A stretch of DNA of 64,000 bases. It comes from Myxococcales bacterium. Lineage in GTDB: Bacteria; Myxococcota_A; Polyangia; Polyangiales; Polyangiaceae. A program made the position numbers and the translations under genes. Below, piece by piece: positions 8,304-17,249 of the stretch; position 1 is the stretch's first letter; the number at the start of each line of letters is the position of its first letter. The stretch covers positions 1,116,001 to 1,180,000 of the forward strand of contig JADJQX010000001.1 of assembly GCA_016712525.1 (NCBI GenBank), read 5' to 3'. The notes beneath the pieces are model-generated. The model was not told the origin of the DNA. It did not search any database and saw nothing but the letters and a program-made list of their open reading frames with translations.

Positions 8304-9755
8304 CTACGCGGTGCGCTCCCGCGCTCGCACCGTGGCCGGCACGCCGCCCTTGGGCCTCAAGGTGGCGAAGTCGTCCTCGGTGATGGTCTTCGCCGCGTCG
8401 ATGTCGAAGCTCCACCGGCGGAGCAGCGTGGCGAGCACGATGGGGCCCTCGAGCATGGCGAAGTGGATGCCGATGCACACACGCGGGCCCTCGCTGAACG
8501 GCAGGTACGAGGCGCGGTGCCGCTCGGCCTCGCGCTCGGGGAGCCAGCGATCCGGGTCGAAGCGCTCGGGATCGGGGAACGAGGCGGGGCGGTAGTGCTG
8601 CGCGTAAGCACTGACGAACACGAGGGATTTGGGCGGGAGACGCACCCCCCCGATCTCGACCTCCTCGAGGGTTCGGCGCGGGAACATCATGATGGGCGAG
8701 TAGAGGCGCATGGCCTCGCGGAAGACGCGCGTGCAGTAGGCGAGCTTCGACGGATCCCACGCCGTGATGGGCCCGTCGCCGAACGCGTCGGCCTCGGCGC
8801 GCGCGCGGGCGAGGCACTCGGGGTTCCGGGCGAGCAGGTAGAACGACCACGCGAGGGCGGTGGCCGTGGTCTCGTGGCCCGCGACGAAGAGCGTGACCGC
8901 TTCGTCCCGCACCTGACGATCGCTCATGTGCTCGGCCTGACCCTCGGGATCGCGAGCCGTGAGCAGGCGCGTGAGGAGATCGTCGCGTGTGAGGCCGCTC
9001 TTTCTACGGTCGTCGATCATGCTCTGGATGCGCTCGTCGAGCACCCTCACGGCGTCGCGGAGCTCCTTCGAGCGCACGCCGGGCAAGAGGAACGGCGAAG
9101 AGACCACGTCGTGGATCTTCTGCGCGACGTCCCGCACTTTGCCTTCGCTGCGACGGGCCAAGAGCTCGGTCGCGTCGAGCATGACCACGTGCGCGACGAG
9201 CCCCATGCTCGCGAGGTTCGCGTTCACCCACGCGAGGCACGTCGTGAGCGCGGCCCCGAGGGCGTCGGCCTCGTCGAACGTGTCGACGTCGAAGAGGGCC
9301 TTTCCGACGACCGACATGGCGATGCGCGTCGTCTCGTGGGCGACGTCGATGCGCATGCCGTCGTGCATGGCGCTCGCCGCGCGCTCGGCCACCTGGCGCA
9401 TGGTCTCGGCGTAGGCGTGGATCGGCGCGGGTTGGAACAGCGGCGACATGAGCTTGCGCTGAGAGCGCCAGATCGAGCCCTCGCTCGTGAAGAGACCCTG
9501 GCCCGCGAGATCGTGGAGGAGAACGCGAATCCCTGGAGATTTCTCGAAGCTCTTGGCCTTCGTGACGAGCACCTCGTGCGCGGCCTCGGGCGAGCAGGGG
9601 AACACCACGGGCAGGTGCAAGATGCGGCCTCGAACGAGCGGCGCTTCTTGCAGCGCGAGGGTGCGCTGGAACGCGAGGCGCTCGGGCGTCGAAGGACCGA
9701 GGCTACCGAGGAGCCCGACGTCGGGGAGCCGAGGGAGATCCGCGAGAGAGGTCAT
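8304..9755 (-). CDS. Cytochrome P450
   Basis: The 483-residue product is a soluble bacterial P450 monooxygenase. Motifs in order: I-helix oxygen-binding AGHETT at 292-297, ExxR at 347-350 (REAMR), the PERF-type PDPERFDPDRW near 395-405, and the haem-binding loop FSEGPRVCIG with the haem ligand Cys427. The overall layout resembles CYP110/CYP102-like fatty-acid or terpenoid oxidases, but the substrate is unknown. No ferredoxin or reductase gene is adjacent. The start may be ATG 9755 or the in-frame ATG at 9767; neither has a strong ribosome site. Confidence 0.93.
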   Translation of the reverse strand: MTSLADLPRLPDVGLLGSLGPSTPERLAFQRTLALQEAPLVRGRILHLPVVFPCSPEAAHEVLVTKAKSFEKSPGIRVLLHDLAGQGLFTSEGSIWRSQRKLMSPLFQPAPIHAYAETMRQVAERAASAMHDGMRIDVAHETTRIAMSVVGKALFDVDTFDEADALGAALTTCLAWVNANLASMGLVAHVVMLDATELLARRSEGKVRDVAQKIHDVVSSPFLLPGVRSKELRDAVRVLDERIQSMIDDRRKSGLTRDDLLTRLLTARDPEGQAEHMSDRQVRDEAVTLFVAGHETTATALAWSFYLLARNPECLARARAEADAFGDGPITAWDPSKLAYCTRVFREAMRLYSPIMMFPRRTLEEVEIGGVRLPPKSLVFVSAYAQHYRPASFPDPERFDPDRWLPEREAERHRASYLPFSEGPRVCIGIHFAMLEGPIVLATLLRRWSFDIDAAKTITEDDFATLRPKGGVPATVRARERTA

Positions 9756-9908
9756 GCCCGTCAGCATACGCGACCACGCGCCCGCGAGCGTGCTGCGCGC
9801 GGCGCGCAAATCGTGCACCTCCGATTGTCGCCCGCGAGCGTGACGCGTGGCATGCCGCGTGCTCCCATCCGTGCTGCGTCGCGATGGGCGACGCACAAGG
9901 AGCTCCCG

Positions 9909-11060
9909 GTGAAGGCCTCTCAAAAACTCGGACGAGTCGCCGGGATCGATCTCTACGTGCACGTCACGTTTTGGCTCTTTTTGGCCTGGATCGGTGTGAG
10001 CGAGTACCTGCGCGATCGGTCGATCCGCGCGGTGACCTCGGGGGTCGGGTTCGTGCTCCTCGTGTTCGGCACGGTGGTGCTGCACGAGCTCGGGCACGCG
10101 CTCACGGCGCGAAGGTACGGCATCAAGACGCGCGACATCACGCTCTACCCCACGGGCGGCGTCGCGCGGCTCGAGCGCATGCCCGACGATCCTCGCGAGG
10201 AGCTGTGGGTGGCGCTCGCGGGCCCGGCGGTGAACGTCGCGCTGGCGACGGTGGCGTTCGTGGTGCTCTTCGCGCTGGGCGCGTCGCTCGCTCCCACGCG
10301 CGTGCTCGGCACCGAAGGCTCCCTGCTCGCGCGCTTCGCGTGGGTCAACGTGACGCTCGCGATCTTCAACCTCTTGCCGGCGTTTCCCATGGACGGGGGG
10401 CGGGTGTTGCGCGCGCTGCTCGCCATGAGACGGAGCTACGTCGACGCGACGCGCACGGCCGCCGCGGTGGGGCGTATCTTCGCGGTAGGGCTCGGGATTT
10501 TGGGGCTGATGTCGAACCCGATGCTGCTCGTCATCGCGGTGTTCGTGTGGACGGGCGCGGGCGCGGAGGCCGCCGAGACGCAGGCCAAAGCCGCGCTGTC
10601 GGGCCTCCCGGTGCGCGCCGCGATGGTGACGGACGCGCACGCCCTCGGGCCGACCGATACGCTCGGAGCCGCGGCCGAACGCATGCTGTCGACGTCGCAG
10701 GTCGACTTCCCCGTGGTCGACGAGCACGGGCGCTTCGTGGGCATGCTCTTCCACGACGATCTGATCGTCGCGCTCGCCTCGGACCTCGGTGGGAGGGACG
10801 CGCCGGTCGCGCGGGTCATGCGGCGCGACGTGCGCTCGGCCGACCCGTCCGAGTCCCTCGAGCAGGCCGTGGCCCACCTCTACGAGAGCGAGTCGCCGTC
10901 GATCCCGGTGCTCCGCGACGGCAAGGTCCACGGTTTGCTTTCGCTCTCGCACATCGGGGACCTGCTGATGGTCCGCGGTGCCCTCCGCGAGCACGACGCA
11001 CGCACCCGCACGCGCACGCGAAGGGCACGGCCCGAGGGCCCGCTCCCGGGAGGAAACTGA
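9909..11060 (+). CDS. Site-2 protease (M50) with two CBS domains
   Basis: The 383-residue membrane protease has the zinc site HELGH at residues 59-63 and the second ligand motif NLLPAFPMDGGR with Asp162. About five hydrophobic segments lie before residue 215, and two CBS domains follow (about 235-290 and 297-355). This is the SpoIVFB/Rip-like group that cuts membrane-embedded substrates; CBS domains usually sense adenosine nucleotides. GTG 9909 was chosen because AAGGAG lies 5 nt upstream; an ATG at 9852 in the same frame has no such site and adds a basic leader. The lipoprotein gene starts 7 nt after its stop, so the two are probably cotranslated. Confidence 0.92.
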   Translation: MKASQKLGRVAGIDLYVHVTFWLFLAWIGVSEYLRDRSIRAVTSGVGFVLLVFGTVVLHELGHALTARRYGIKTRDITLYPTGGVARLERMPDDPREELWVALAGPAVNVALATVAFVVLFALGASLAPTRVLGTEGSLLARFAWVNVTLAIFNLLPAFPMDGGRVLRALLAMRRSYVDATRTAAAVGRIFAVGLGILGLMSNPMLLVIAVFVWTGAGAEAAETQAKAALSGLPVRAAMVTDAHALGPTDTLGAAAERMLSTSQVDFPVVDEHGRFVGMLFHDDLIVALASDLGGRDAPVARVMRRDVRSADPSESLEQAVAHLYESESPSIPVLRDGKVHGLLSLSHIGDLLMVRGALREHDARTRTRTRRARPEGPLPGGN

Positions 11061-11067
11061 GGGCACC

Positions 11068-11550
11068 ATGCGCACACTTCATTCAACATTTCGGGCACTT
11101 ATGCCCCTTGCGCTCACCCTCGTGGTGCTCGCCGCGTGCGAAGGTCCACCCGCGATCACCGTCGAGCCCACGGACCACCCCGCGGCCGACACACCGCACG
11201 AGGGGCCCGCGCGCTCACGCGGGTGTGGACCCGCCGACCGCAAGCCCATCACGGTGCTCACGGGAGACGCCGTACGCGTGCGCTTCGACAAGCCCATCGA
11301 GGGCAAGGCGACGAATCAGTACTGGATCCAGCTCGTGCCGGCGGGCACTCCCGAGAGCGACACGTCCGGGCGCATCCTCGTGCCGCGTGGGGTCACCTCG
11401 GCCGAGGTCCGCGCGAGCTTCCCCGGCAACTACGAGGTGCGCCTCCACGGAAGCTACCCCGAGAAAGAGCACGCCCTCGTGGCGCGTGTGCCCGTCACGA
11501 TCGCGGGATACCCCGTGAAGACGGGCAACGGCGCCGTGCTCCCCCCCTGA
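11068..11550 (+). CDS. Small lipoprotein coupled to the site-2 protease gene
   Basis: The 160-residue product has a classic lipoprotein signal ending LVVLAAC. The mature part has an acidic/His linker and then one beta-rich domain (VRVRFDKPIEGKA, EVRASFPGNYEVRLHGSYP) that looks immunoglobulin-like. The family is not recognised. The start at 11068 is 7 nt after the protease stop with AGGAAACTGAGGG before it. Its tight linkage to the protease makes it a candidate substrate or partner (inference only). Confidence 0.8.
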   Translation: MRTLHSTFRALMPLALTLVVLAACEGPPAITVEPTDHPAADTPHEGPARSRGCGPADRKPITVLTGDAVRVRFDKPIEGKATNQYWIQLVPAGTPESDTSGRILVPRGVTSAEVRASFPGNYEVRLHGSYPEKEHALVARVPVTIAGYPVKTGNGAVLPP

Positions 11551-11678
11551 ACATGCATTCTACGGCAACGGTGGCGCACGTTCGTCGTACGATGCGCAAG
11601 CCGTGCACGTCGTGGGGGGAAATCGTGCGAGACCTCTCGTGAGAGCTGCGGCGTGATCCTTGCGAGAGAGGTTTCATC

Positions 11679-12056
11679 ATGAGCGAGCCCAAGCGACCGA
11701 GCAGCCCCCCCAAGAACCCCGACGCCATCGAGGAGCGCCCGAGCGGCCTCCCGCCGGCGAACAGCCACGCGGTGGCCGAGGCCGTGGCCGCGAGCGGCGC
11801 CGTGGTCGGAGCCCTCGTCGGCGCAGTAGGCGGGCCGATCGGCGCGGTCGCTGGTGGAGCGATCGGCGCGGCCATCGGGGCCATCGCCGGCGCCACCATC
11901 GAGAAGACCGAGCACGAGCACGAGATGCACGAGCGCGAGCTCGACGACGAGATCGGCGTCACGTCGGGCTCGCTGGGCGTGCCCGCCGAGGCCAAGCGCC
12001 CGAGCCGCGAGGCGCTCGACGAGGCCAAGAAGTACGACGAAGAGCACAAGAAGTAG
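11679..12056 (+). CDS. Glycine-zipper membrane protein
   Basis: The 125-residue product has a polar Pro-rich start and a central hydrophobic block of small residues with Gly every fourth position (GALVGAVGGPIGAVAGG then AIGAAIGAIAGA, about 44-73). A His/Glu-rich helix (EKTEHEHEMHERELDDE) and a charged tail follow. Glycine-zipper segments form tight transmembrane helix pairs. The function is unknown. AGAGG precedes the ATG. The next gene begins 4 nt after its stop. Confidence 0.75.
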   Translation: MSEPKRPSSPPKNPDAIEERPSGLPPANSHAVAEAVAASGAVVGALVGAVGGPIGAVAGGAIGAAIGAIAGATIEKTEHEHEMHERELDDEIGVTSGSLGVPAEAKRPSREALDEAKKYDEEHKK

Positions 12057-12060
12057 CGGC

Positions 12061-12996
12061 ATGAGCCACGCGGTGCCCACGAGCCTCGCTCTCGCGATCG
12101 CGCTCTCCGCGTGCATGTCGCATCCGCCCGCGCCACCGCTCGGGCCTCCCTCGGCGAGCCGAGCTGCGAGCGCGCGTGACACCGAAGGTACGCCCGTGCC
12201 CGGCCGCGACGATCTGCGCGTGCGGCTCCTCTCACGGAAGACGCTCCCCTACGATCCGAGCACGTTCGGCTTGGGCGGCGCGTTCGTGGGCATCGAGCTC
12301 ACGAACGTGTCCAAGGCACGCGTCCAGGTCGACGTGCCTCACGCGACGTTCGTGGCGACGCGCGAGGGTGTCCCGTTCCCGTGCGAAGCGATGATCGACG
12401 CCGACCACGGCGTGCGCGAGCCGCCCTTCCTCGACCCGGGTGCGACCTTTTCCTACCACCGCCAGCTCGACTGTCGGCTCGCGCTTCCGGGCACCTACGA
12501 GATCGCCGTGAGCCTGGCGCTCGGCCACGTGGAGCCCGTCCCCGTGGGCGAGGTTCGGGTCGACCTCGTAGCGCGAGGGCCGCGCGTTCCGAGGCCCCAC
12601 GCGGGCATTCCCGGGCTCTTCGCGATGGTCTCGGGGGACACGGCTTCGCGGCCTCAGGGCGACACGAAGACCGGATACGCCGTGGTCGTGGCGCTCGTGA
12701 ACGGAGGCACGCGGCCCATCGACCTGCCCGCGTCGCGCGCGCTCTTCCGCGTGACGCGCGTGGGGACGGCGCTCCCGTGCATGGACGAGCCCGTCGCGCT
12801 CCACCCACCTCCGCGCCTCGCGCCCGGCGCGACCCACGTCGAGCGTGTGCCCGTCTCGTGCGTGATGAACAAACCCGGCGCGTACGACGTCGACGCCGCG
12901 TTGCTCGTCGGGCAAGAGCGCGAGAGCGCGATGGGCCGGGTGCGCCTCTCGGTGAGCGAGGATCCGCTGCTTTTTTCGGCTCCACGAGCGTACTGA
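12061..12996 (+). CDS. Lipoprotein of unknown function
   Basis: The 311-residue product has a lipoprotein signal ending ALSAC (Cys18). The mature protein shows two similar beta-rich halves: each has a GxxxVGIELTN/AVVVALVNG-type strand followed by a Cys (FPCEAM and LPCMDE) and a closing segment with a Cys (RQLDC, VSCVM). This suggests duplicated Ig-like domains, each with a disulfide. I do not recognise the family. The start is 4 nt after the stop of the glycine-zipper gene, so the two form an operon. Confidence 0.78.
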   Translation: MSHAVPTSLALAIALSACMSHPPAPPLGPPSASRAASARDTEGTPVPGRDDLRVRLLSRKTLPYDPSTFGLGGAFVGIELTNVSKARVQVDVPHATFVATREGVPFPCEAMIDADHGVREPPFLDPGATFSYHRQLDCRLALPGTYEIAVSLALGHVEPVPVGEVRVDLVARGPRVPRPHAGIPGLFAMVSGDTASRPQGDTKTGYAVVVALVNGGTRPIDLPASRALFRVTRVGTALPCMDEPVALHPPPRLAPGATHVERVPVSCVMNKPGAYDVDAALLVGQERESAMGRVRLSVSEDPLLFSAPRAY

Positions 12997-13090
12997 AACG
13001 CGACCGCTCGGGCGCGCGCCTTGGGTAGGGAAGAGGACGACACCGTTCGCCTCGAGATCCCACGACGCGAGTCGCGCTACGCTGCCATCG

Positions 13091-13669
13091 ATGGGGCCGC
13101 TGCAGAGAGCCGAAGCCGAAGAGGGCGATCTCGCCGAGCCCGACGATCGCTCGAGCCCCGCAGAGGTGGAGCCGTCACCACGCGGCGAGGCCCGCGAGGC
13201 CCCCGCGGCTCACCCGTACCGCGCGCCATCTCCGCGGTTCGAAGAACGAGAGGCCCCCGCGCCGAAAACACGGCGCGACCTCACGCTGCTCTGGGCGGCG
13301 CTCGCAGGCCTCGGGCTGCTGGTCGTCGTGCGCGCGATCGCGAGCGTCCCTTCGCACGCGCCCGAGCTCGCCCCGGCCCCGCTCGTCGAAGAGAAGGCAC
13401 CCGCGGCCATCGCACCGGCCCAAGTCGAACAAGCCCCGACCGCGCCCTCCGCGCTCGTGCTGGCCCACGCCGAACAGATGGACCTCGCGCTCGCCATGGA
13501 GCGAACCGACTACGCCACCGTCCGCGCGAAGCTCTTGCCCAAGGTGACCACGGCCACGTGCGGCGAGCTCGCGATGCTCGAGAAGGCGTGCAGCGTGCCC
13601 TACGATTTTCGCTGCGAGAGGCTCGTCATCCACCGAAAGCGCGATCTCGCGTGCCGAAGCCACAGGTGA
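13091..13669 (+). CDS. Single-pass membrane protein of unknown function
   Basis: The 192-residue product has an acidic, Pro-rich cytoplasmic N-terminal part (1-62), one transmembrane helix (LTLLWAALAGLGLLVVV, about 64-80), a Pro/Ala spacer and a periplasmic C-terminal domain with paired cysteines (TCGELAMLEKACSV and FRCERLV). This layout is common in myxobacterial proteins linked to Ser/Thr kinases, but the family is not recognised and no kinase gene adjoins. Confidence 0.65.
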   Translation: MGPLQRAEAEEGDLAEPDDRSSPAEVEPSPRGEAREAPAAHPYRAPSPRFEEREAPAPKTRRDLTLLWAALAGLGLLVVVRAIASVPSHAPELAPAPLVEEKAPAAIAPAQVEQAPTAPSALVLAHAEQMDLALAMERTDYATVRAKLLPKVTTATCGELAMLEKACSVPYDFRCERLVIHRKRDLACRSHR

Positions 13670-13709
13670 GCCACGGGCGTTCCGAGGCGAGTCGGGCTAC
13701 CCTCGGAGC

Positions 13710-14633
13710 GTGACTCGTAGAAGCCCACTCGCCGCCGCGCTCGCCGCCACGCTCGCCGCCTGCTCCACCACGGGGACACCCCCACCCGAGACGAGCCCGA
13801 CGCCCACGAGCACGGCGCTCCCTACGACCTCGCCCACCGGGACGACCCCACCCCTGGCGGACGGCGGCACGGCCCCCGACGGAGCCGCTCCACCGACCGA
13901 CGGAGGCCCGTCGGGGAATGTGGTCGGCCTCGGTGGCATCGCGGCGTGGAACGCGCTCTCCGCGGCCGAGAAGTCCAAGGTCACCACCACGCCTTCGCTG
14001 TTCTTGCATCAATCGGTGGGGCAAGACCTCGAAGACGGCGTAGAGACCTTGGGGCTCTCGTATCGCACGTACCGGGCGCCGGTGGGCGCCGGGCTGAACG
14101 GGCAGATTTTCCGGTCGTTCGGCGTCGACAACGGAAACCCCACCCAGAAGACCGCGCGGTGGCAGAGCGAATCGACGCGCAGCGAGAACGCGCAGCTCGC
14201 GGTCACCGTCATGAAGTACGGCTACGCCGACGTGACACCGGCCCTGCTCGCCACGGCCAAGACGGCCTACACGAACGCGGTGACGGCCATCAAGGCCGCG
14301 GGCAAGAAGGTGGTCCACGTGACGCCTCCGCTCGTGTTCGACACGGCCGAGAACCCCGCGAAGCTCCAGTTCCGCGAGTGGATGCTCCAAACCTTCCCGG
14401 GCGACGTCATCTACGATCTGCAAGACGTCGAGAGCACCCACCCCACGACCGGGGCGCGCTGCGAGGTGGGTGGGGTGTGGCGCATTTGCCAAGAGATTCG
14501 CTCGACGCGTGCCTGCCTGAGCCCGCAATCGGGCCCTCAAGGCGACGACGACAGCCAAGGCCACATCTGCCCCGTGCAGGGCACACGCATCGCCCCGTCG
14601 TTCCTCTACGCGCTCTACCTCGCCGCCCGCTGA
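13710..14633 (+). CDS. Lipoprotein, possibly SGNH-hydrolase-like
   Basis: The 307-residue product has a lipoprotein signal (MTRRSPLAAALAATLAAC) and a long Thr/Pro/Gly linker to about residue 70. The domain that follows contains SLFLHQSVGQDLEDG, VMKYGYADV, VVHVTPPL and YDLQDVESTHP. The spacing resembles SGNH/GDSL-like folds (block I Ser replaced by HQSVG, late His in STHP), but I cannot assign catalysis. The start is GTG 13710, chosen because it opens the signal peptide. Confidence 0.7.
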   Translation: MTRRSPLAAALAATLAACSTTGTPPPETSPTPTSTALPTTSPTGTTPPLADGGTAPDGAAPPTDGGPSGNVVGLGGIAAWNALSAAEKSKVTTTPSLFLHQSVGQDLEDGVETLGLSYRTYRAPVGAGLNGQIFRSFGVDNGNPTQKTARWQSESTRSENAQLAVTVMKYGYADVTPALLATAKTAYTNAVTAIKAAGKKVVHVTPPLVFDTAENPAKLQFREWMLQTFPGDVIYDLQDVESTHPTTGARCEVGGVWRICQEIRSTRACLSPQSGPQGDDDSQGHICPVQGTRIAPSFLYALYLAAR

Positions 14634-14639
14634 CCTTTC

Positions 14640-14656
14640 GCATGCATCATGCATGC
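14640..14656. repeat. 8-bp perfect palindrome between convergent genes
   Basis: GCATGCAT at 14640-14647 is followed after a single base by ATGCATGC at 14649-14656. It fills the 42-bp gap between two convergent genes. It may be a transcript-end structure; the stem would be AT-rich and weak. Confidence 0.35.
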
Positions 14657-14675
14657 ATCGAGTCGCCGTGCGCGG

Positions 14676-15758
14676 CTACTCGAAGCGGACGCCGAGCGCG
14701 AGGCGGAAACCGAACGACTTCACGAGCGGCGGGCCGAGCGGCTCGTCGAGGGGGAGCAGGAGGCCCGTGCGCGCGAAGTAGGCGCCGTGGCGCACGACGA
14801 CGAACGGCTCCATGGCCGCTTGGTACGGGGTGCCCTCGGCCGGCGTGGTGTACGCGAGGTCCTTGGTCGTCGGCAGCGCCACCCCCTGGAGACGGAACCC
14901 CGCCGACACGACGCGGCCCGCCTCGATCTCCGCGGCGTGCAGGAAGGCGACCTCCACCTCGTCGCTCCGGCCCACGGGCATCATGAGGACGGGCGCGATC
15001 TCGGCTCGGATCGACACGATGTCCATCCGCTTCTCGAGGCCCACGCGGAGCTCCAGGGGGAGGAGCGAGGGCATGTAGTCCTGCACGTCCCAGAAGGCCA
15101 TCGGGATCATGGGCGCGCCGCCCGACGCGCGCTGGGCCGCGCCCGAGAGGAGCGGCAGACCGATGGCACCCGACACGTTGACCCAGGTGTCCGAGCCGAG
15201 CTCGACGACGCCGCGAATCCCGAGCGACGCGTTGCCGACCGAAGCCGTGGTGGAGCGCGAGATCGCGACGCCGAGCGGCAGGCGCGCGTCGAGGAACACG
15301 TGGGAGGTGAGGGGCATCGAGGCGAGCACACGCGCCGACATGGCCGTGAAGTCGTCGTCGGCCGGCGTGGCGGTCGCCGTGTCGAGCGCGAAGCCACCTC
15401 GGAGCGCCCACGGCAGGGCCGCGTCTTTCTTCGGCGGAGAGGGCGGCGCTTCGTCGGGAGGCGGGAGCTCGGCGGGCGACGGCGCAGGGCTCGAAGGCCG
15501 CGGCGCGGGCGGAGGTGGCGTCGACGCGGAGGGCGGAGGTGCGGGCACGGATGCCGAAGGTGCGGGCGCGGTACCCGAGGCAACAGGGGCAGCGCCCGAA
15601 GGAGAGGCGGACACTGCCGATGCCGGCGAGGAGGCCGTCGCGGGCGGCACGGGCGGCTCGCCTTGGGCTTGGGCGAGGGGCGCGTGAAGCAGCAGCGGCA
15701 GCACCCAAGGAAGAGCGATCGAAAGCGAGAAGAGACCGGCCGAGGATTTTCGTGGCAT
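14676..15758 (-). CDS. Outer-membrane beta-barrel protein with Pro/Ala-rich linker
   Basis: The 360-residue product has a Sec signal (cleavage after AQA, about residue 32), then an 80-residue Pro/Ala/Ser linker and a C-terminal region of alternating strands. The region ends in an aromatic residue motif (FRLALGVRF), as expected of outer-membrane barrels. The barrel part begins near ALRGGFALDT (about 123). The family is not recognised. The linker is low-complexity and GC-extreme, which makes the exact start less certain; an upstream GTG is also in frame. Confidence 0.72.
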   Translation of the reverse strand: MPRKSSAGLFSLSIALPWVLPLLLHAPLAQAQGEPPVPPATASSPASAVSASPSGAAPVASGTAPAPSASVPAPPPSASTPPPPAPRPSSPAPSPAELPPPDEAPPSPPKKDAALPWALRGGFALDTATATPADDDFTAMSARVLASMPLTSHVFLDARLPLGVAISRSTTASVGNASLGIRGVVELGSDTWVNVSGAIGLPLLSGAAQRASGGAPMIPMAFWDVQDYMPSLLPLELRVGLEKRMDIVSIRAEIAPVLMMPVGRSDEVEVAFLHAAEIEAGRVVSAGFRLQGVALPTTKDLAYTTPAEGTPYQAAMEPFVVVRHGAYFARTGLLLPLDEPLGPPLVKSFGFRLALGVRFE

Positions 15759-15950
15759 GCCGAGGAGGGATTGCACGGCCGATGCCGAGCCTCGAAACAC
15801 TTGGATTTCCTGAGCAATCGACGGTGCGATGACGAGGTGGCATGCGAGGCGACCGTCCCGCCGGGTTGCGATGTGCACACATTGGCACACGAACGAAGCC
15901 ACGAAGTTGAAGGCGCGTGGGGGCCGTGACATCCTCGTGGGCGAGCCCCG

Positions 15951-17075
15951 ATGGCCAGCTATCGCATCCTCCGCAAGCTCGGCGAAGGCGGCCAAGGAGT
16001 CGTCTTCGAGGCCGAGCAGGTCGACCTCGGCCGTCGCGTGGCGCTGAAGCGCCTGCGCCGCGAGCTCAGGTACGATCCGAGCGTCGTGGAGCGGTTCTTG
16101 CGCGAGGCCCGCATGTGCGCGGCGATCCAGCACCCGAACGTCGTGACCATCTACGAGACCGGGCAAGACGACGAAGGGCCGTTCATCGCGTTCGAGCTGC
16201 TCGAGGGCGAGTCGCTCGAGACGAAGGTGACGCGCGAGGGACCTCAGCCGCTCGCGAGCATCGGCACGGTCGCCGAACAGATCCTGCTCGCGCTCGAAGA
16301 GGCCCACGCGAAGAACCTCGTTCATCGCGACATCAAACCGGCCAACGTGTTCCTCTCGCCACGGCGGCGGGGCCTCGTGACCAAGCTGCTCGACTTCGGG
16401 GTGGCCAAGGGCTCGCGCGACTACGGCTCGCGCCTCACCATGCCGGGCGACGTGGTGGGCAGCCTCGCGTTCATGGCGCCCGAGCAAATCAACGACGCCG
16501 GGGTCGACGCGCGCACCGACCTCTACTCCGTCGGGGTGTGCCTCTATTTCATGCTCGCGGGCGTGCGTCCGTTCGTGGGCGCGAGCACCGGGGAGCTGCT
16601 CTTGTCGCTCGATCGTCCGCCGCTCCCCGTGGTCCTTCGGAGGCCCGACACGCCGACGGATCTCGGCGCGTTCGTGCACCGGGCGATGGCGCGCGAGCCG
16701 GCGAAGCGCTTCCCTTCCGCTACCGCCATGCTCGAGGCCCTCGCCCACCTCGGCATCATGAGGCGAGAGGCGCCATCGACCTCCATCGAGGTGGCGATCG
16801 TCGACGACGCTCCGACGGCGGTCACCGAGCCCACGCTCGTTCGGCCCGCCCTCGACCGCATCCGCGCGCAGCCCCCGGTAGCGATCACGCTCCGCAGCGT
16901 CGACCTCGACGACGTGACGATCGCGACCCGCGGCGACGACGACTACGACCCGTTCCCCGACGAAGAGCTCGAGACGCACGTGCGCTCCCCGCCCCGCTCG
17001 ACCGACCCGAGCGGCCCCGGCACCGAGACCGATCCCGGCTCGTTCACCGGCCCGACCCACCGCCTCCCGCGATGA
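15951..17075 (+). CDS. Eukaryotic-type serine/threonine protein kinase
   Basis: The 374-residue product has a complete Hanks-type kinase domain (4-265): glycine loop GEGGQGVVF (11-19), Lys33 in VALKRL, catalytic HRDIKPAN with Asp127, DFG at 148-150, and APEQ in the activation segment. After the kinase there is an acidic disordered tail and no transmembrane helix, so it is predicted cytosolic. Such kinases are abundant in myxobacteria. It starts 192 bp from the divergent barrel gene. No phosphatase or FHA gene is adjacent. Confidence 0.94.
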   Translation: MASYRILRKLGEGGQGVVFEAEQVDLGRRVALKRLRRELRYDPSVVERFLREARMCAAIQHPNVVTIYETGQDDEGPFIAFELLEGESLETKVTREGPQPLASIGTVAEQILLALEEAHAKNLVHRDIKPANVFLSPRRRGLVTKLLDFGVAKGSRDYGSRLTMPGDVVGSLAFMAPEQINDAGVDARTDLYSVGVCLYFMLAGVRPFVGASTGELLLSLDRPPLPVVLRRPDTPTDLGAFVHRAMAREPAKRFPSATAMLEALAHLGIMRREAPSTSIEVAIVDDAPTAVTEPTLVRPALDRIRAQPPVAITLRSVDLDDVTIATRGDDDYDPFPDEELETHVRSPPRSTDPSGPGTETDPGSFTGPTHRLPR

Positions 17076-17249
17076 CGTGACACACGCCGCGAACGCGGCC
17101 GACACACGAGCGTCACACGACACGCCGTCGTCACCTTACGTTCGCTCGGGAATCGCCGTCGAAACGGGAGTGGCACACGTTCGCCACGCGCGCCCGGCTA
17201 CGTGCTCGATCGAAGCTCGAAGTGGTTTCGGGCTCGAAACGAGAACGTC

